Below are positions 34,881 through 44,196 of a DNA stretch of 64,000 bases, one piece after another; position 1 is the first letter of the stretch; each line of letters opens with the position of its first letter. Under the pieces are notes generated by a model, which saw nothing but the letters and a program-made list of their open reading frames with translations, made no database searches and was not told the origin of the DNA. Source of the stretch: Chloroflexota bacterium (GTDB lineage: Bacteria > Chloroflexota > UBA11872); NCBI GenBank assembly GCA_026706485.1, contig JAPOYR010000011.1, forward strand, positions 372,001 through 436,000. Reading direction: 5' to 3'. The position numbers and the translations under genes were made by a program.

Positions 34881-35003
34881 GGAGACCTTTGCAAAATCCA
34901 GCCGGGCTTGGGGATGACCAGGCCTATCCTGTCCGCCCCCAGATTCAGTGAAGGGTGGATTCCCGCCTTCGCGGGAATGACGAAGGGTTACGCAGAGGTC
35001 TCC
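34881..35003. repeat. Inverted-end repeat element, best-preserved single copy
   Basis: 123 bases bounded by GGAGACCTTTGC and GCAGAGGTCTCC, which are inverted repeats with one mismatch. Inside is the hairpin ATTCCCGCCTTCGCGGGAAT (34960-34979). It matches 12607-12730 along its whole length in reverse orientation. A further partial end (CGCAAGAGTCTCC) lies near 35065. Confidence 0.8.
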
Positions 35004-35137
35004 TTCAGGGAGGGGGAACCGGAACTGCCCTCCAAACTCCACCGGAGGAACTACGCAAGAGTCTCCAGGGGCGGTTCCCATTGGATACCGCTAGGCTGTG
35101 CGCACTGCGGCGGCGACGAGCCGGAATTGGTGAACTC

Positions 35138-36433
35138 ATGACAAAGACGATTCCAGGCGACCACGAGTGCTTCAGCGAGGACTGGCGCCGCACCGATCCC
35201 GACCTGGTGCTCTATTTGCCCGAGGAGCCCTCGTACTGGATCGAGGCCGTGGACCACGTCCTGGTGGACGTCACGCCGGGCGGAGACTTGCTGGCGATCT
35301 TCGCGCTGGCCAGCCAGCCGCATGGGGCCGACTACCGGGTCGCGTACTCACGCAGCGCCGACGGCGGACGGACGTGGTCGCCGGTGGGCGTCATTGACGG
35401 TCCGGGGGCGAAGCCCGGCCAGGTGAGCGCCTTTGGATTCCCAATCATCAGCCGGCGCGGGCGCATCTACTGCTTCTACAACCACGGCCGCGCGATCGGC
35501 GACAGCTATCAGACGAGCTTTCTGCGCTGCAAGTACTCCGACGACGATGGCCGCACGTGGATCGATGGGGAAGTGGTGATTCCCTACCGCTCCAGCGCCA
35601 ACGACCACCCGGACCGCTCCATCGGGGCCAACTGCGTGGTGTGGCAAAAGCCCATCCGCGACGCGCACGACCGCCCGATCATCGGATTCACCCGCTGGAC
35701 GAACTCCTACGTCAAGACAGCGCGCCGCGAGGACGACTTCACCATGTCCCGCCGCGATAGCCAGGCGGAGTTCATGCGGTTCGAGAACATCGACGAGTCG
35801 CCGCATCCGCGCGACGTGCAGATCACCTGGCTGCAAGACGACGACACGGCCATCCGCGTGCCGGTGCCCTACGAGCCCGAGGCTTCGCGCAACTATTCCT
35901 ATTGCGAGGAGCCGAGCGCGGTGCTGCTGCCGGATGGTCGGCTGTTCGTGGTGGCGCGCACGGCGACCGGACAGATCTGGTACACGGTTTCGACCGACGA
36001 CGGCGTCACCTGGCGGCCGACGGAACCGCTGCTGAACCGCGACGATGGCGCGCCCATGCTCAATCCCGTCTCGCCGTGCCCCATCTTCGCGTTGGACGAC
36101 GGCCGGTTCCTGCTCATGCTGCAAAACCACGACGGGCACGGATTCGGCGGTCGCGGGCCCCGCGACTTTCATGCGCGGCGACCGCAGTTCATCGCCGTGG
36201 GCGAGTTCCGGCCCGACGCCCACCAGCCCATCTGGTTCAGCCAGCCCCAGTTGCTCTTCGACACGCAGAACATCGGGGTGTTTCCCTTCTACATGAAGTG
36301 GCTGTCGATGTACGCCAGCGTCACGGAGCATCGCGGCGAGCGCATCCTGTGGTACGCCGACCGCAAGATCTTCGGCCTCGGTCGCTACATCACCGACGAC
36401 CTGCTGGCGCCGCTGACGGTCCCCTCGGCGTAG
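35138..36433 (+). CDS. Sialidase-fold (BNR/Asp-box) glycosidase-like protein
   Basis: A 431-residue cytoplasmic-looking protein (no signal peptide) with three Asp boxes: SADGGRTW, SDDDGRTW and STDDGVTW, plus YSYCEEPSAVLLPDGRLFVVAR, a typical sialidase-type propeller blade. The family includes exo-sialidases and other glycosidases; the Arg triad cannot be confirmed by eye. ATG 35138 starts the domain; upstream in-frame codons run into the repeat. TauD follows, suggesting a shared catabolic role. Confidence 0.83.
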   Translation: MTKTIPGDHECFSEDWRRTDPDLVLYLPEEPSYWIEAVDHVLVDVTPGGDLLAIFALASQPHGADYRVAYSRSADGGRTWSPVGVIDGPGAKPGQVSAFGFPIISRRGRIYCFYNHGRAIGDSYQTSFLRCKYSDDDGRTWIDGEVVIPYRSSANDHPDRSIGANCVVWQKPIRDAHDRPIIGFTRWTNSYVKTARREDDFTMSRRDSQAEFMRFENIDESPHPRDVQITWLQDDDTAIRVPVPYEPEASRNYSYCEEPSAVLLPDGRLFVVARTATGQIWYTVSTDDGVTWRPTEPLLNRDDGAPMLNPVSPCPIFALDDGRFLLMLQNHDGHGFGGRGPRDFHARRPQFIAVGEFRPDAHQPIWFSQPQLLFDTQNIGVFPFYMKWLSMYASVTEHRGERILWYADRKIFGLGRYITDDLLAPLTVPSA

Positions 36434-36451
36434 CCCCGATTTTGGCGGGGC
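36433..36451 (+). terminator. Hairpin after the sialidase-fold gene
   Basis: GCCCCG and CGGGGC arms around a seven-base loop begin at the stop codon. No T-tract follows, so termination is uncertain. Confidence 0.35.
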
Positions 36452-36518
36452 GCTGCTACGATTGGCGCCCCATATCCCGCGCGGCGCGCGGGCGCCCCCC
36501 GAGATCGAGCACGGCTCC

Positions 36519-37373
36519 ATGGCACTAGAGGTCAGGCCGGTTTCGGCCGCCCTGGGCGCCGAGATCATCGGCGCCGATTTGACGCAGCCGGACGACGACG
36601 AGCAGTTCGAGACGATCCGCCAGGCGCTGCTCGACTACAACGTGGTCGTGATCCGCGACCAGCAGATTTCGCCGGCGGACCACGCCGCGTTCAGCGGCCG
36701 CTTCGGCGTGCTCGAGCTCCACGTGTTGAACCAGTTCCTGCTGCCCGAGCAGCCTGAGGTGCTGGTGCTTTCGAACAAGCGCATCAATGGAGTGCCCGTC
36801 GGGCTGCAAGACGCGGGACGCGAATGGCACAGCGATCTCTCTTACATGCGACTCCCCTCGCTTGGCTCGTTGCTGTACGCGTTGGAAATTCCGCCGACCG
36901 GCGGCGACACGCTGTTCGCCAATCTCTACTCGGCCTACGAGACGCTGTCGCCTGAGATGAAGGAACGCGTCGAAGGGCTTCGCCTGCGGCACTCCTATGC
37001 CGACTTCATCAATCGCCGGTTCCAGGAATCCGCGATGGAGCGACCCACCCTCACCGCGGAGCAGGCGGCCAAGGTGCCCACGGCTGTCCATCCGCTGGTG
37101 CGCACGCATCCGGAGACTGGGCGTAAGGCGCTGTACGTGAGCCCGTCACTCGTGGCCGGGATCGAGGGCATGGACGACGCCGAGGGCAAGGCGCTGCTGC
37201 AAGAGCTCAACGACCACGCCACGCAGCCCGAGTTCGTCTACCGGCACGTGTGGCGGCTGCACGACATCGTGTTCTGGGACAACCGCTGCACGCTGCACCT
37301 GGCCACGGCATTCGACCCGAAATACACGCGCCACATGCACCGCACCACGATTCAGGGCGACCTGCCGGTCTGA
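36519..37373 (+). CDS. TauD/TfdA family Fe(II)/2-oxoglutarate dioxygenase
   Basis: A 284-residue dioxygenase. LGAEIIGADL is the TauD opening, REWHSDLSYM gives HxD near residue 107, PPTGGDTLFANLYSAYETL is the conserved loop, WDNRCTLHLATAFD carries the distal His and MHRTTIQGD the 2-oxoglutarate Arg. Members oxidise taurine, 2,4-D or other sulfonates and carboxylates; substrate unknown. ATG 36519 is used. Confidence 0.93.
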   Translation: MALEVRPVSAALGAEIIGADLTQPDDDEQFETIRQALLDYNVVVIRDQQISPADHAAFSGRFGVLELHVLNQFLLPEQPEVLVLSNKRINGVPVGLQDAGREWHSDLSYMRLPSLGSLLYALEIPPTGGDTLFANLYSAYETLSPEMKERVEGLRLRHSYADFINRRFQESAMERPTLTAEQAAKVPTAVHPLVRTHPETGRKALYVSPSLVAGIEGMDDAEGKALLQELNDHATQPEFVYRHVWRLHDIVFWDNRCTLHLATAFDPKYTRHMHRTTIQGDLPV

Positions 37374-37398
37374 CCACCGGTTGCCGGGTGCATCTCGA

Positions 37399-38226
37399 GT
37401 GAGCGCCGGGTCCAGCAAGTCCGTCGATCCCGACGATTCCTATACGGCCGCGAATCGCGCCGCTTGGGACGCAATTGCGGATAGGCGCCAGAAGATCTTT
37501 CCGCCGGCAGGCCATTTCGCCGAGGGCGGGTCGGTGCTCGACAAGCGCGATCACGAGGCCGCCGGCGACGTGCGGGGACTGCGGCTGTGCCATTTGCAGT
37601 GCGGGAGCGGGGAAGAGGCGCTCTCGTGGGCGAACTTGGGCGCCGAGGTGACCGGCGTCGACATCAGCCCCAGGCAGATCGAGCTGGCAACCGCCAAGGC
37701 CAAGGCAGCCGGCATAGCGGCTGACTTCGTGGCCGCGGACGTGTGCTCGCTCCCCCACGATCTGCTCCGCCCCGCGTCATTTGACATTGTCTACACAGGC
37801 GGCGGCGCCCTGGTATGGCTGCCGAGTCTCGACCGCTGGGCGGCGACGATCAACGACCTGCTCAAACCCTCGGGACGGCTCATCGTGCGCGAGGAGCATC
37901 CAGTGATCGCCCGCGTCGAGGTGCGCGAAGGGGCGATCGCCATCGTGAATGACTACTTCGACCGGCAGCCCGAAGCGTCTACCGGGTGGTGCCATTTCCC
38001 CGGCGCCGCGGACGCCCCTGAGACGAAGTGGGATTGGACCTGGCCCTTGGGCGACATCATCACCAGCGTGGCGCAGGCCGGTCTCCGCGTTGAACGCTTA
38101 ACCGAGTTTCCAAGCACGGCTGCCTGGCGCTTCGGCGACGACTTGGAGCGTCTGCAGAAGCTGCCGGGCTCGTATCTGTTCGTTGCCAGCAAGCCTCCCG
38201 ACACCGATCAACAAGCGTCCGCTTAG
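37399..38226 (+). CDS. Class I SAM-dependent methyltransferase
   Basis: A 275-residue methyltransferase. RLCHLQCGSGEEALSWANLG is motif I, GVDISPRQIELA the ribose-binding acidic strand, and LLKPSGRLIVREEHPV motif III. The family covers small-molecule O-, N- and C-methylation. GTG 37399 is used, 25 bases after tauD, so it may be co-transcribed with it. Confidence 0.88.
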   Translation: MSAGSSKSVDPDDSYTAANRAAWDAIADRRQKIFPPAGHFAEGGSVLDKRDHEAAGDVRGLRLCHLQCGSGEEALSWANLGAEVTGVDISPRQIELATAKAKAAGIAADFVAADVCSLPHDLLRPASFDIVYTGGGALVWLPSLDRWAATINDLLKPSGRLIVREEHPVIARVEVREGAIAIVNDYFDRQPEASTGWCHFPGAADAPETKWDWTWPLGDIITSVAQAGLRVERLTEFPSTAAWRFGDDLERLQKLPGSYLFVASKPPDTDQQASA

Positions 38227-38322
38227 GGAGACCGCGCACGAGCCGCCGCCGTGGGCGACAGGTGGCGTCCGTGGCTCAAGCGGCTCGAAAACGCGGGCGC
38301 CTAAAGTTGAGTCTTGTCCGAA

Positions 38323-40131
38323 CTACCCCGGCCGATCTGCTCCCGCGTCACTGGTTTGGGCCCAACGCAGCCCGGCGAACCGTCCGCCGGCCTGGAGCAG
38401 ATTCTCTGGCGTTCCTTGCTCGAGCACCCGGCCGCGGTCCATCACGACGATTCGATCCGCGCCCATCACCGATTCGATTCGGTGGGTGACGACGATCAGG
38501 GTGCGGCCGCGCCGTGACGCGGCAAGCGCGCGCCGCAGGTCTTGCTCGGTCGCCGCGTCCAACGAGGCCGTGGCCTCATCCAGAATCAGCAGGCGCGGGT
38601 CGCGCAGCAGCGCGCGGGCGATGGCGATCCGCTGCCGCTCGCCGGCGGAGATGCTGTGACCTTGCTCACCGACGGTGGTCTCGATCCCTTGCGGCAATCT
38701 GGCGAGGAAGTCGTCGAGCTGAGCGTCCCGCAGCGCCCGCGCCAACTCGTCGGCACCGGCCAACCCTGCCGGATAGCGGATGTTGTCGGCGATGGTTGCG
38801 TCCCACAGTCGCGGTTCCTGGGGCACCAAGCCAATCTGCCGGCGCAGCCACGAGAGATCGATCTCGCGGGTGTCGATCCCGTCGACGCGCACCGAGCCCG
38901 AGTGCGGCGCATAGAGCCCGACCAGCAAGTCCAGCAGCGTCGACTTGCCGCTGCCGGTTTCCCCCACGATGCCGAGGAATTGGCCCGGCTGGACCGAGAA
39001 CGAGACGCCGAAGACCCCCGCGTCTTCCCGCGCGTAGCGGAAGTTTGCGTCCTGAAACGCCACCCGAGCCCCTGAATCGTCAGCCGGGAGTTGCGGCGTC
39101 CTGCCTCCAGCCCGCTCCGGCGCGAGACCAAATACATCGTCCATTCGCTCGTATTCGGCCTCGACCCGCGCCCGGTTTGCCTGGAGCGTCAGCAGGCGCT
39201 GCAGGGATACATAGGCCCGAGGCACAAGCGCCACCGCCGCGATCAGCCCGCCGAGCGTCAGGTGGTCACCGGCAATGAGGACGGCGCCAATTCCGAATGC
39301 CGCCGCAGTAACCAGCGCCTGGGCTGCCGCACCGCTGTGGGCGATCACCACGTCGTGCAGGACGAAGGTCTTGGCCTTTACACGCCAATGCTCGTCGAGC
39401 CATCGAAGCCATCGCCCTCGCTCCCGTTCCGCCGCATCAAACACGCGGACCACCCGAATGCCCGCAAGCACCTCCTGAAGGAAGATTTGCCCGCGCTCCA
39501 GATGGCGCCCGAACCGCCGTTCAAGTCGCGTGGAAAGGGGTCCGAGCCGGGCAACGCCAAGGGTCATCGCCGGTATGGCGACGAGGGCCAGGAGTCCGAG
39601 CGGCCAGGCCAGCACCAGCATGGCCGAAAGTGAGGCGACCAGCACCAGGGTCTGGGAAACGGCGGGAAGCAACGACTCGCCAACGAACCACTCACCGATT
39701 CGTCCGCACGATCTGGTGAGTCGAAACACGAGCTGCTCGGACGGGACCTGCTCAAGCTCCGCGAGTTGGGCGGCTGCGATGCCGTCGAAGGCTTGCTGGC
39801 GCAGGCGACGCGACACAGCCTCGCCGATCGAGGCCCGCATGTAGCTCTCGCTCGACGCCAGAATGAGCAGCACGAGCGCCGCACCGGCCATCCCACCGGC
39901 GAGCACCGCCGTCAACCCGAGGTTTCCGCCGGGAAGAGCACGATCGATCAGCGCGGCGACAAGCAGGGCCGGAACGATGCTGACGGCCGCGCCGCCCAGC
40001 ATGAGCCCCGCCGTGAGCGCAACGGCGCGCCAACGCCGACGCAGCTCCTGCCGCACGATGGCGGCCGACGTGGACGATTCGGCAGTCGTCGGATCGGTAG
40101 CGTTCGCGGGTTCAGAAATCCACGGCCTCAT
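38323..40131 (-). CDS. ABC exporter, fused membrane and ATPase domains
   Basis: A 602-residue half-transporter of the MsbA/LmrA type. About 320 residues with six hydrophobic segments (MLGGAAVSIVPALLVAALI, SAMLVLAWPLGLLALVAIP and others) precede the ATPase with Walker A GETGSGKST, signature ISAGERQR, Walker B LLILDEAT and VVTHR. It probably exports lipid, drug or peptide as a homodimer. ATG 40131 is the start; the open frame continuing upstream to 41070 only mirrors the isomerase gene on the other strand. Confidence 0.92.
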   Translation of the reverse strand: MRPWISEPANATDPTTAESSTSAAIVRQELRRRWRAVALTAGLMLGGAAVSIVPALLVAALIDRALPGGNLGLTAVLAGGMAGAALVLLILASSESYMRASIGEAVSRRLRQQAFDGIAAAQLAELEQVPSEQLVFRLTRSCGRIGEWFVGESLLPAVSQTLVLVASLSAMLVLAWPLGLLALVAIPAMTLGVARLGPLSTRLERRFGRHLERGQIFLQEVLAGIRVVRVFDAAERERGRWLRWLDEHWRVKAKTFVLHDVVIAHSGAAAQALVTAAAFGIGAVLIAGDHLTLGGLIAAVALVPRAYVSLQRLLTLQANRARVEAEYERMDDVFGLAPERAGGRTPQLPADDSGARVAFQDANFRYAREDAGVFGVSFSVQPGQFLGIVGETGSGKSTLLDLLVGLYAPHSGSVRVDGIDTREIDLSWLRRQIGLVPQEPRLWDATIADNIRYPAGLAGADELARALRDAQLDDFLARLPQGIETTVGEQGHSISAGERQRIAIARALLRDPRLLILDEATASLDAATEQDLRRALAASRRGRTLIVVTHRIESVMGADRIVVMDRGRVLEQGTPENLLQAGGRFAGLRWAQTSDAGADRPG

Positions 40132-40204
40132 TACCCAAATATTTTGACGGGAGTGGCCGCCGCCGTCAGTGCCGATTCCCGCCGAGGATTCGAAAAACCG
40201 GGGA

Positions 40205-40210
40205 TATAAT
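40205..40210 (+). promoter_or_regulatory. Possible -10 box of the isomerase-like gene
   Basis: A consensus TATAAT in the gap between divergent genes, 108 bases before the GTG at 40318. No matching -35 box at 16-18 bases upstream, so the call is weak. Confidence 0.35.
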
Positions 40211-40317
40211 GAGGTGGGCGAAGAGAGCGGTCGCCTTCCGCGCAGCAACCACATTCTCGATCCGTGCGCGGCCGCCATGGCGATGACGCCGATCGCAATA
40301 CTCCCATCGAGGGCGCG

Positions 40318-41166
40318 GTGAAGCTCGGCTACTTTCACAACGGGCACTTTCCGCCGATCGAGTTCGAGGACTTCGTGCGCTGGGGCGCGGCCAACGGCTA
40401 TCAGGCCATCGACGTGCCGCTGTTCCAGCCCGACGCCCGCGCCATCTGCGAGCGTCACAGCCTGGAGCCGACCTCCACCACGGGCATGATCTGCCAGCCC
40501 ATTGCCACCGATGCGGCGACGCGGGCCGAGCAAGCGGCCGAGGCCTGCCGGGCGTTGGACTACGCCGCCGCCGAGCACATCCCGCTGGCGTGGCTGGGAC
40601 ACCAGATGGCGCCGGACCTTGGATTCGACGCCAACGTGCGCCTTTTCGCCGAGGGCGTGGCGCCGGTGCTGGACCACGCGCAGCGGGTCGGCGTGCGCCT
40701 GGTGATGGAAAACTGGGCCGACGGCGGGCGCAACCTGGCCTATGCCCCGGCGCACTGGGAGGCCATTTTCGACGCCGTCCCGCACAAGGCGCTGGGGCTG
40801 TGCTTCGATCCATCGCACCTGGTCTGGCTGGGCATCGACTATCTGCGCGCCACGCGCGAGTACGGTCCGCGCATCTACCAGGCACACGCCAAGGACACCG
40901 AGTTCCTGCCCGAGGCGCGTTACCAGTACGGCGTCATCGGCGCGGAGCGCGGCCGGATTGGCCAAGGGACCTATCGCTTTCGGATTCCGGGATTCGGCGT
41001 GATCGACTGGCCGGCCTTCATCACCGCACTGCTCGACGTCGGCTACGCCGGCCCGCTGGTCGTGGAGCACGAGGACCCGTTCTGGAGTGCCAGAACCGAC
41101 CCTGAGAACGACGCGCTCAAGGGACTAGTGCTGGCCCAACGATTTCTGGCGCCGCTGCTGGTCTAG
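40318..41166 (+). CDS. Sugar phosphate isomerase/epimerase family protein (xylose isomerase-like TIM barrel)
   Basis: A 282-residue AP-endonuclease-2-type TIM barrel. VRLVMENWADGG contains the first metal-binding Glu, GLCFDPSHLVWLG the His/Asp pair, RIYQAHAKDTE the next His, and PLVVEHEDPFW the last Glu. Such proteins isomerise or epimerise sugars or inositol derivatives. GTG 40318 has GAGG six bases upstream. It is divergent from the ABC exporter. Confidence 0.88.
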   Translation: MKLGYFHNGHFPPIEFEDFVRWGAANGYQAIDVPLFQPDARAICERHSLEPTSTTGMICQPIATDAATRAEQAAEACRALDYAAAEHIPLAWLGHQMAPDLGFDANVRLFAEGVAPVLDHAQRVGVRLVMENWADGGRNLAYAPAHWEAIFDAVPHKALGLCFDPSHLVWLGIDYLRATREYGPRIYQAHAKDTEFLPEARYQYGVIGAERGRIGQGTYRFRIPGFGVIDWPAFITALLDVGYAGPLVVEHEDPFWSARTDPENDALKGLVLAQRFLAPLLV

Positions 41167-41192
41167 ACGGCCAGCGGAAGACGACGAATTCG

Positions 41193-42218
41193 CTATACGC
41201 TTGGCCAGCCGTCGGGAATCTCGTTGGCGTCGAGTGCGGCCTTGATGGCTTCGGCGGCCCCGGGCGTCACCCAGCCTGACCATACGCTCACGTTGCTCTT
41301 GAGCCACCAGAGTGCAGTTTCGTTGATGCTGGCATCCCGGTTTTCGAGCCGCCACTTGCCGACAGCTTTGTAGAGCTCAAGATTCAGATTCCAGGCCCGC
41401 AGCATCTCGACGACTTCCGGCGCCCGACCAGGGATGTCTCGATGCACGGCAATGGAGATCGTCGCGTCTCGGTAGGCGCAAGCCTTGGTCGTCGCCCAGC
41501 ACTCATCGGTGTACTCGGGCTCCTTCAGGCGGACCAAGTCGAGCTCGGCCGCAGGATCGTTGGTTCCCCATTGGTAGCCGAGCCACGGTTCCCGTCGCTC
41601 GTAGGCGCCGTAGAGGTCGGCATTCGCCGCGGCGCTGTCACCTGGATTGATGATGTGGACGTGGTCCGACAGTCCGTATGCGTCGATCTGCTGGGCGTTG
41701 ATTTCCTCGCAGACCCAACCGATGACGCAGGACACCAGCCGCGCTTTACCGCGTGTTTCGACCGTGGCGAACAACGCCTTGAATTTCTCTTCTTTAAGAT
41801 CCTCGACGCTGTCCAACTCCGGGTACTGCTCCTGAAGATATGCCGGGATTACGAATGCGGACTGCCAGTCGCGGCCGAGGCTTTCGCCGACCAATTCGAC
41901 ATCGCCCGCTGCCAGCGCATCCACCCAGGCATCCTCCTGGTTCGGCAGCCAGATCTCCATGGTGACCTGGGTGTCGCCTCGGCGCAGTCCCTGCAACAAC
42001 GGAAGGGTGGCGCCGAATACCAGATCGGTGGGATAGCCGTAGCCCTTTTCGACGATGTATTGGGCGACGCGATTCTGAAACTGCGCACTGGTCCAGTTCA
42101 GATCGCTGAAGACGATGGGCTCCTTCTCCGCAACGACTTCGGTCTCGGAGCAGGCGGTTCCAAATATGACGGCAATCAGCGCAATTGCCATGACCGACCG
42201 TCTGGACATGGCCAACAT
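41193..42218 (-). CDS. Glycine betaine/proline-type ABC substrate-binding lipoprotein (ProX/OpuAC family)
   Basis: A 341-residue binding protein: signal peptide and lipobox-like IFGTACS (Cys near 23), then IVFSDLNWTSAQFQNRVAQYI, the OpuAC opening, GEPW-like EPWLGYQWG and WLKSNVSVWSGWV. Such proteins bind quaternary ammonium compounds through aromatic cages; several Trp residues are visible. GGGAGA precedes ATG 42218. No permease or ATPase gene is adjacent, so it must work with a transporter encoded elsewhere. Confidence 0.88.
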   Translation of the reverse strand: MLAMSRRSVMAIALIAVIFGTACSETEVVAEKEPIVFSDLNWTSAQFQNRVAQYIVEKGYGYPTDLVFGATLPLLQGLRRGDTQVTMEIWLPNQEDAWVDALAAGDVELVGESLGRDWQSAFVIPAYLQEQYPELDSVEDLKEEKFKALFATVETRGKARLVSCVIGWVCEEINAQQIDAYGLSDHVHIINPGDSAAANADLYGAYERREPWLGYQWGTNDPAAELDLVRLKEPEYTDECWATTKACAYRDATISIAVHRDIPGRAPEVVEMLRAWNLNLELYKAVGKWRLENRDASINETALWWLKSNVSVWSGWVTPGAAEAIKAALDANEIPDGWPSV

Positions 42219-42401
42219 GCGGCAGGTCTCCCTTCTCGTTTCCCTCAAGCTGCTTGCAGCGTGACTCTTGGAGATACCGTCATCGTGCAATCGGGAATCA
42301 CCGGCCCCGATTCGAGGATGCTACTGCCTGCTTTCCGGTCCGGCCAATCGTCATGGCAGGGCCTGCAAGCCACTTCGCATGGGTGATCCGACCCGGTCCC
42401 G

Positions 42402-42827
42402 CTACAACACGCCCTTGGTCAGGATCACGTTGCCGTAGAGCCGCCGTTCGCCGGTGGCGACGATGGCGAAGGCCTGCCGCGCCCGCTCGTAGAACGCAAA
42501 GCGCTCCACTCGCTCGAAGCTCACGGGCGCCCCGCGGGCTGTCGCGGCAATGCGGCGAAAGTCGGCGAAGACAGGCGGCTCGGCGTCCGGGTCGCCGACC
42601 ACCGCCATCACCGCCGCCGGCCGCTCGACGTACTCGTCGAGCGGCAGCACCGAGAGAATGGCTTCGGCGGCGCGGGTGGCGTCGACGCCATCGAGGCGCA
42701 CCAGCCGCCGGGCGTTGGCCTCGGCCGGAAAGTTCGCATCGACGATCACGATTTCGTCGCCATGCCCCATGGCCGCAAGCACACGCAGCAAGTCCGGCCC
42801 CAGGAGCGGGTCGATGCCTTTCAGCAT
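42402..42827 (-). CDS. fucU: RbsD/FucU family sugar mutarotase
   Basis: A 141-residue protein close in motif content to L-fucose mutarotase: MLKGIDPLLGPDLLRVLAAM, GHGDEIVIVDANFPA with the catalytic His, RFAFYERARQAFAIVATGE and the C-terminal YGNVILTKG. It interconverts alpha and beta pyranose anomers before catabolism. ATG 42827 is well supported by homology; a longer frame to 43052 overlaps the divergent acetyltransferase gene and is rejected. Confidence 0.92.
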   Translation of the reverse strand: MLKGIDPLLGPDLLRVLAAMGHGDEIVIVDANFPAEANARRLVRLDGVDATRAAEAILSVLPLDEYVERPAAVMAVVGDPDAEPPVFADFRRIAATARGAPVSFERVERFAFYERARQAFAIVATGERRLYGNVILTKGVL

Positions 42828-42927
42828 GGGGGCGTTCCTCAGCGTCGGCGCGGTGGCATCGTGGCACATGCGGACGGCTATGCTCCGAAGCATGGGCGAA
42901 TGCGGCGCGACGGAACGAGGAGGCGAA

Positions 42928-44118
42928 ATGTCGCCACGCGCCAGCTCAAACCACCTTGGCGCGGAGGGCGCTGGCCCGTCGCTCAAGGAGTTCGTCGAGC
43001 ACGTGCCGGTGACGCTCAACGATGCCGGCGACACCGCCGGCTGGGTGTCCAAGGAAGTCGTTGATCGCCTGTGGCTCGAGGTAGACGGGGAGCTGGTCAG
43101 CCAACTCTGGGTGGTCGACGTCGCGGTGCGAGCCTGGGACGCCGAGCTGCGCAGCGCCGGCGTGGCCGGCGTGGGGACGCCCGAGCCGCATCGTTTGAAG
43201 GGATATGCGCGGCGGCTGATGGAGGCTTGCGAGCGGTTTGCGGCCGACCGGGGCTACCCGATCAGCATGCTGTTCGGGATTCCGGACTTCTATCACCGCT
43301 TCGGCTACGCCACGGTCTGCCCGGAGTACGAAATCCGGATCGAACTCGACGCCCTCGAGACGAATGGGCCAGCCGCTTCGCTCGAAGATCTCCAGCCCTC
43401 GGACTGGGTTCCGATCGCTCGCATTTGCAACGCGGCGTACGGATCACTCGACGGCTCGGTCGTCCGGCGCGAAGGCGCGTGGCGAGGTCCCAGGCAGGGC
43501 TCGGACTGGTTCCGAAAGCCGCAAGCGTTCGTGAGTCGCGACGCGCGTGGGCGCCCGGCGGCTTACGCGGTGGTCGACACCGAGCTGACGGACGGTTGCC
43601 TGTCGGTGTCGGAAGCGGTGGCCGGCCATGACGCCGCCGGATTAGCCCTAGCCGGCGGATTGGCCGGGATGGCCAGATCGCGCGGCGCGACGGGCCTGCT
43701 GGCCAGTCTGCATCCGGGCACGGGGTTGGGTCCGCTGCTGACTCGACTTGGTGGCGCGGTCGAGGTGACACGACCGGAAGACGTCGGCTACATGGCGTGC
43801 ATCGTCGACCTGGACGCCGTGTTGCAGAAGTACACGCCGGCGCTTGCTTACCGCGCAGCCGCCTGCGAGCTGCCATTGCCCGGAACGCTGCATGTGAAGA
43901 CCGACATCGGCGAGGGCTGCGTCACGCTTGGCGGGCAGTCGCCGCCCGCCGAGCTGTCAATTGATCGGCTTGGGCTCGTGCAGCTTCTGTTCGGTTACCG
44001 GACGTTTGGAGAACTTCAGGAGATCGGCCAGGCCCGCGCGACCGGTGTCTCCGACGCCGTGCTGGCGAAACTCTTTCCGCGCAATGACGGCTACTGCTTC
44101 TGGCCGGACCGGTATTGA
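42928..44118 (+). CDS. Eis-like GNAT family N-acetyltransferase with SCP2-type C-terminal domain
   Basis: A 396-residue protein of the Eis architecture: first GNAT domain with GVGTPEPHRLKGYARRLMEA (acetyl-CoA loop, about residues 85-105) and SMLFGIPDFYHRFGY, a second degenerate GNAT domain, and a C-terminal sterol-carrier-like part ending RNDGYCFWPDRY with the terminal carboxylate that acts in catalysis in Eis. Such enzymes acetylate amines, including aminoglycosides. AGGAGG four to five bases before ATG 42928 fixes the start; ATG 42892 is an alternative. Confidence 0.87.
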   Translation: MSPRASSNHLGAEGAGPSLKEFVEHVPVTLNDAGDTAGWVSKEVVDRLWLEVDGELVSQLWVVDVAVRAWDAELRSAGVAGVGTPEPHRLKGYARRLMEACERFAADRGYPISMLFGIPDFYHRFGYATVCPEYEIRIELDALETNGPAASLEDLQPSDWVPIARICNAAYGSLDGSVVRREGAWRGPRQGSDWFRKPQAFVSRDARGRPAAYAVVDTELTDGCLSVSEAVAGHDAAGLALAGGLAGMARSRGATGLLASLHPGTGLGPLLTRLGGAVEVTRPEDVGYMACIVDLDAVLQKYTPALAYRAAACELPLPGTLHVKTDIGEGCVTLGGQSPPAELSIDRLGLVQLLFGYRTFGELQEIGQARATGVSDAVLAKLFPRNDGYCFWPDRY

Positions 44119-44196
44119 TGCCGGCGCCTCGAGGTTGCCATCTCGACCGTTGATAGGCGTCGAGCTGATTAGAACCTTGCCGGATAGCCGCCGCAG

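Noticed and set aside
38323-40131. Non-canonical ABC signature ISAGERQR as evidence for a dead exporter
   Set aside because: Variation in the second and third signature residues is common in functional ABC exporters, and Walker motifs are intact.
40132-41070. Extended N-terminus of the ABC exporter
   Set aside because: The extension overlaps the isomerase gene on the other strand and is not membrane-protein-like; the exporter starts at ATG 40131.
43071-43631. Arg-rich frames inside the Eis-like gene
   Set aside because: Alternative frames of a well-supported acetyltransferase gene.
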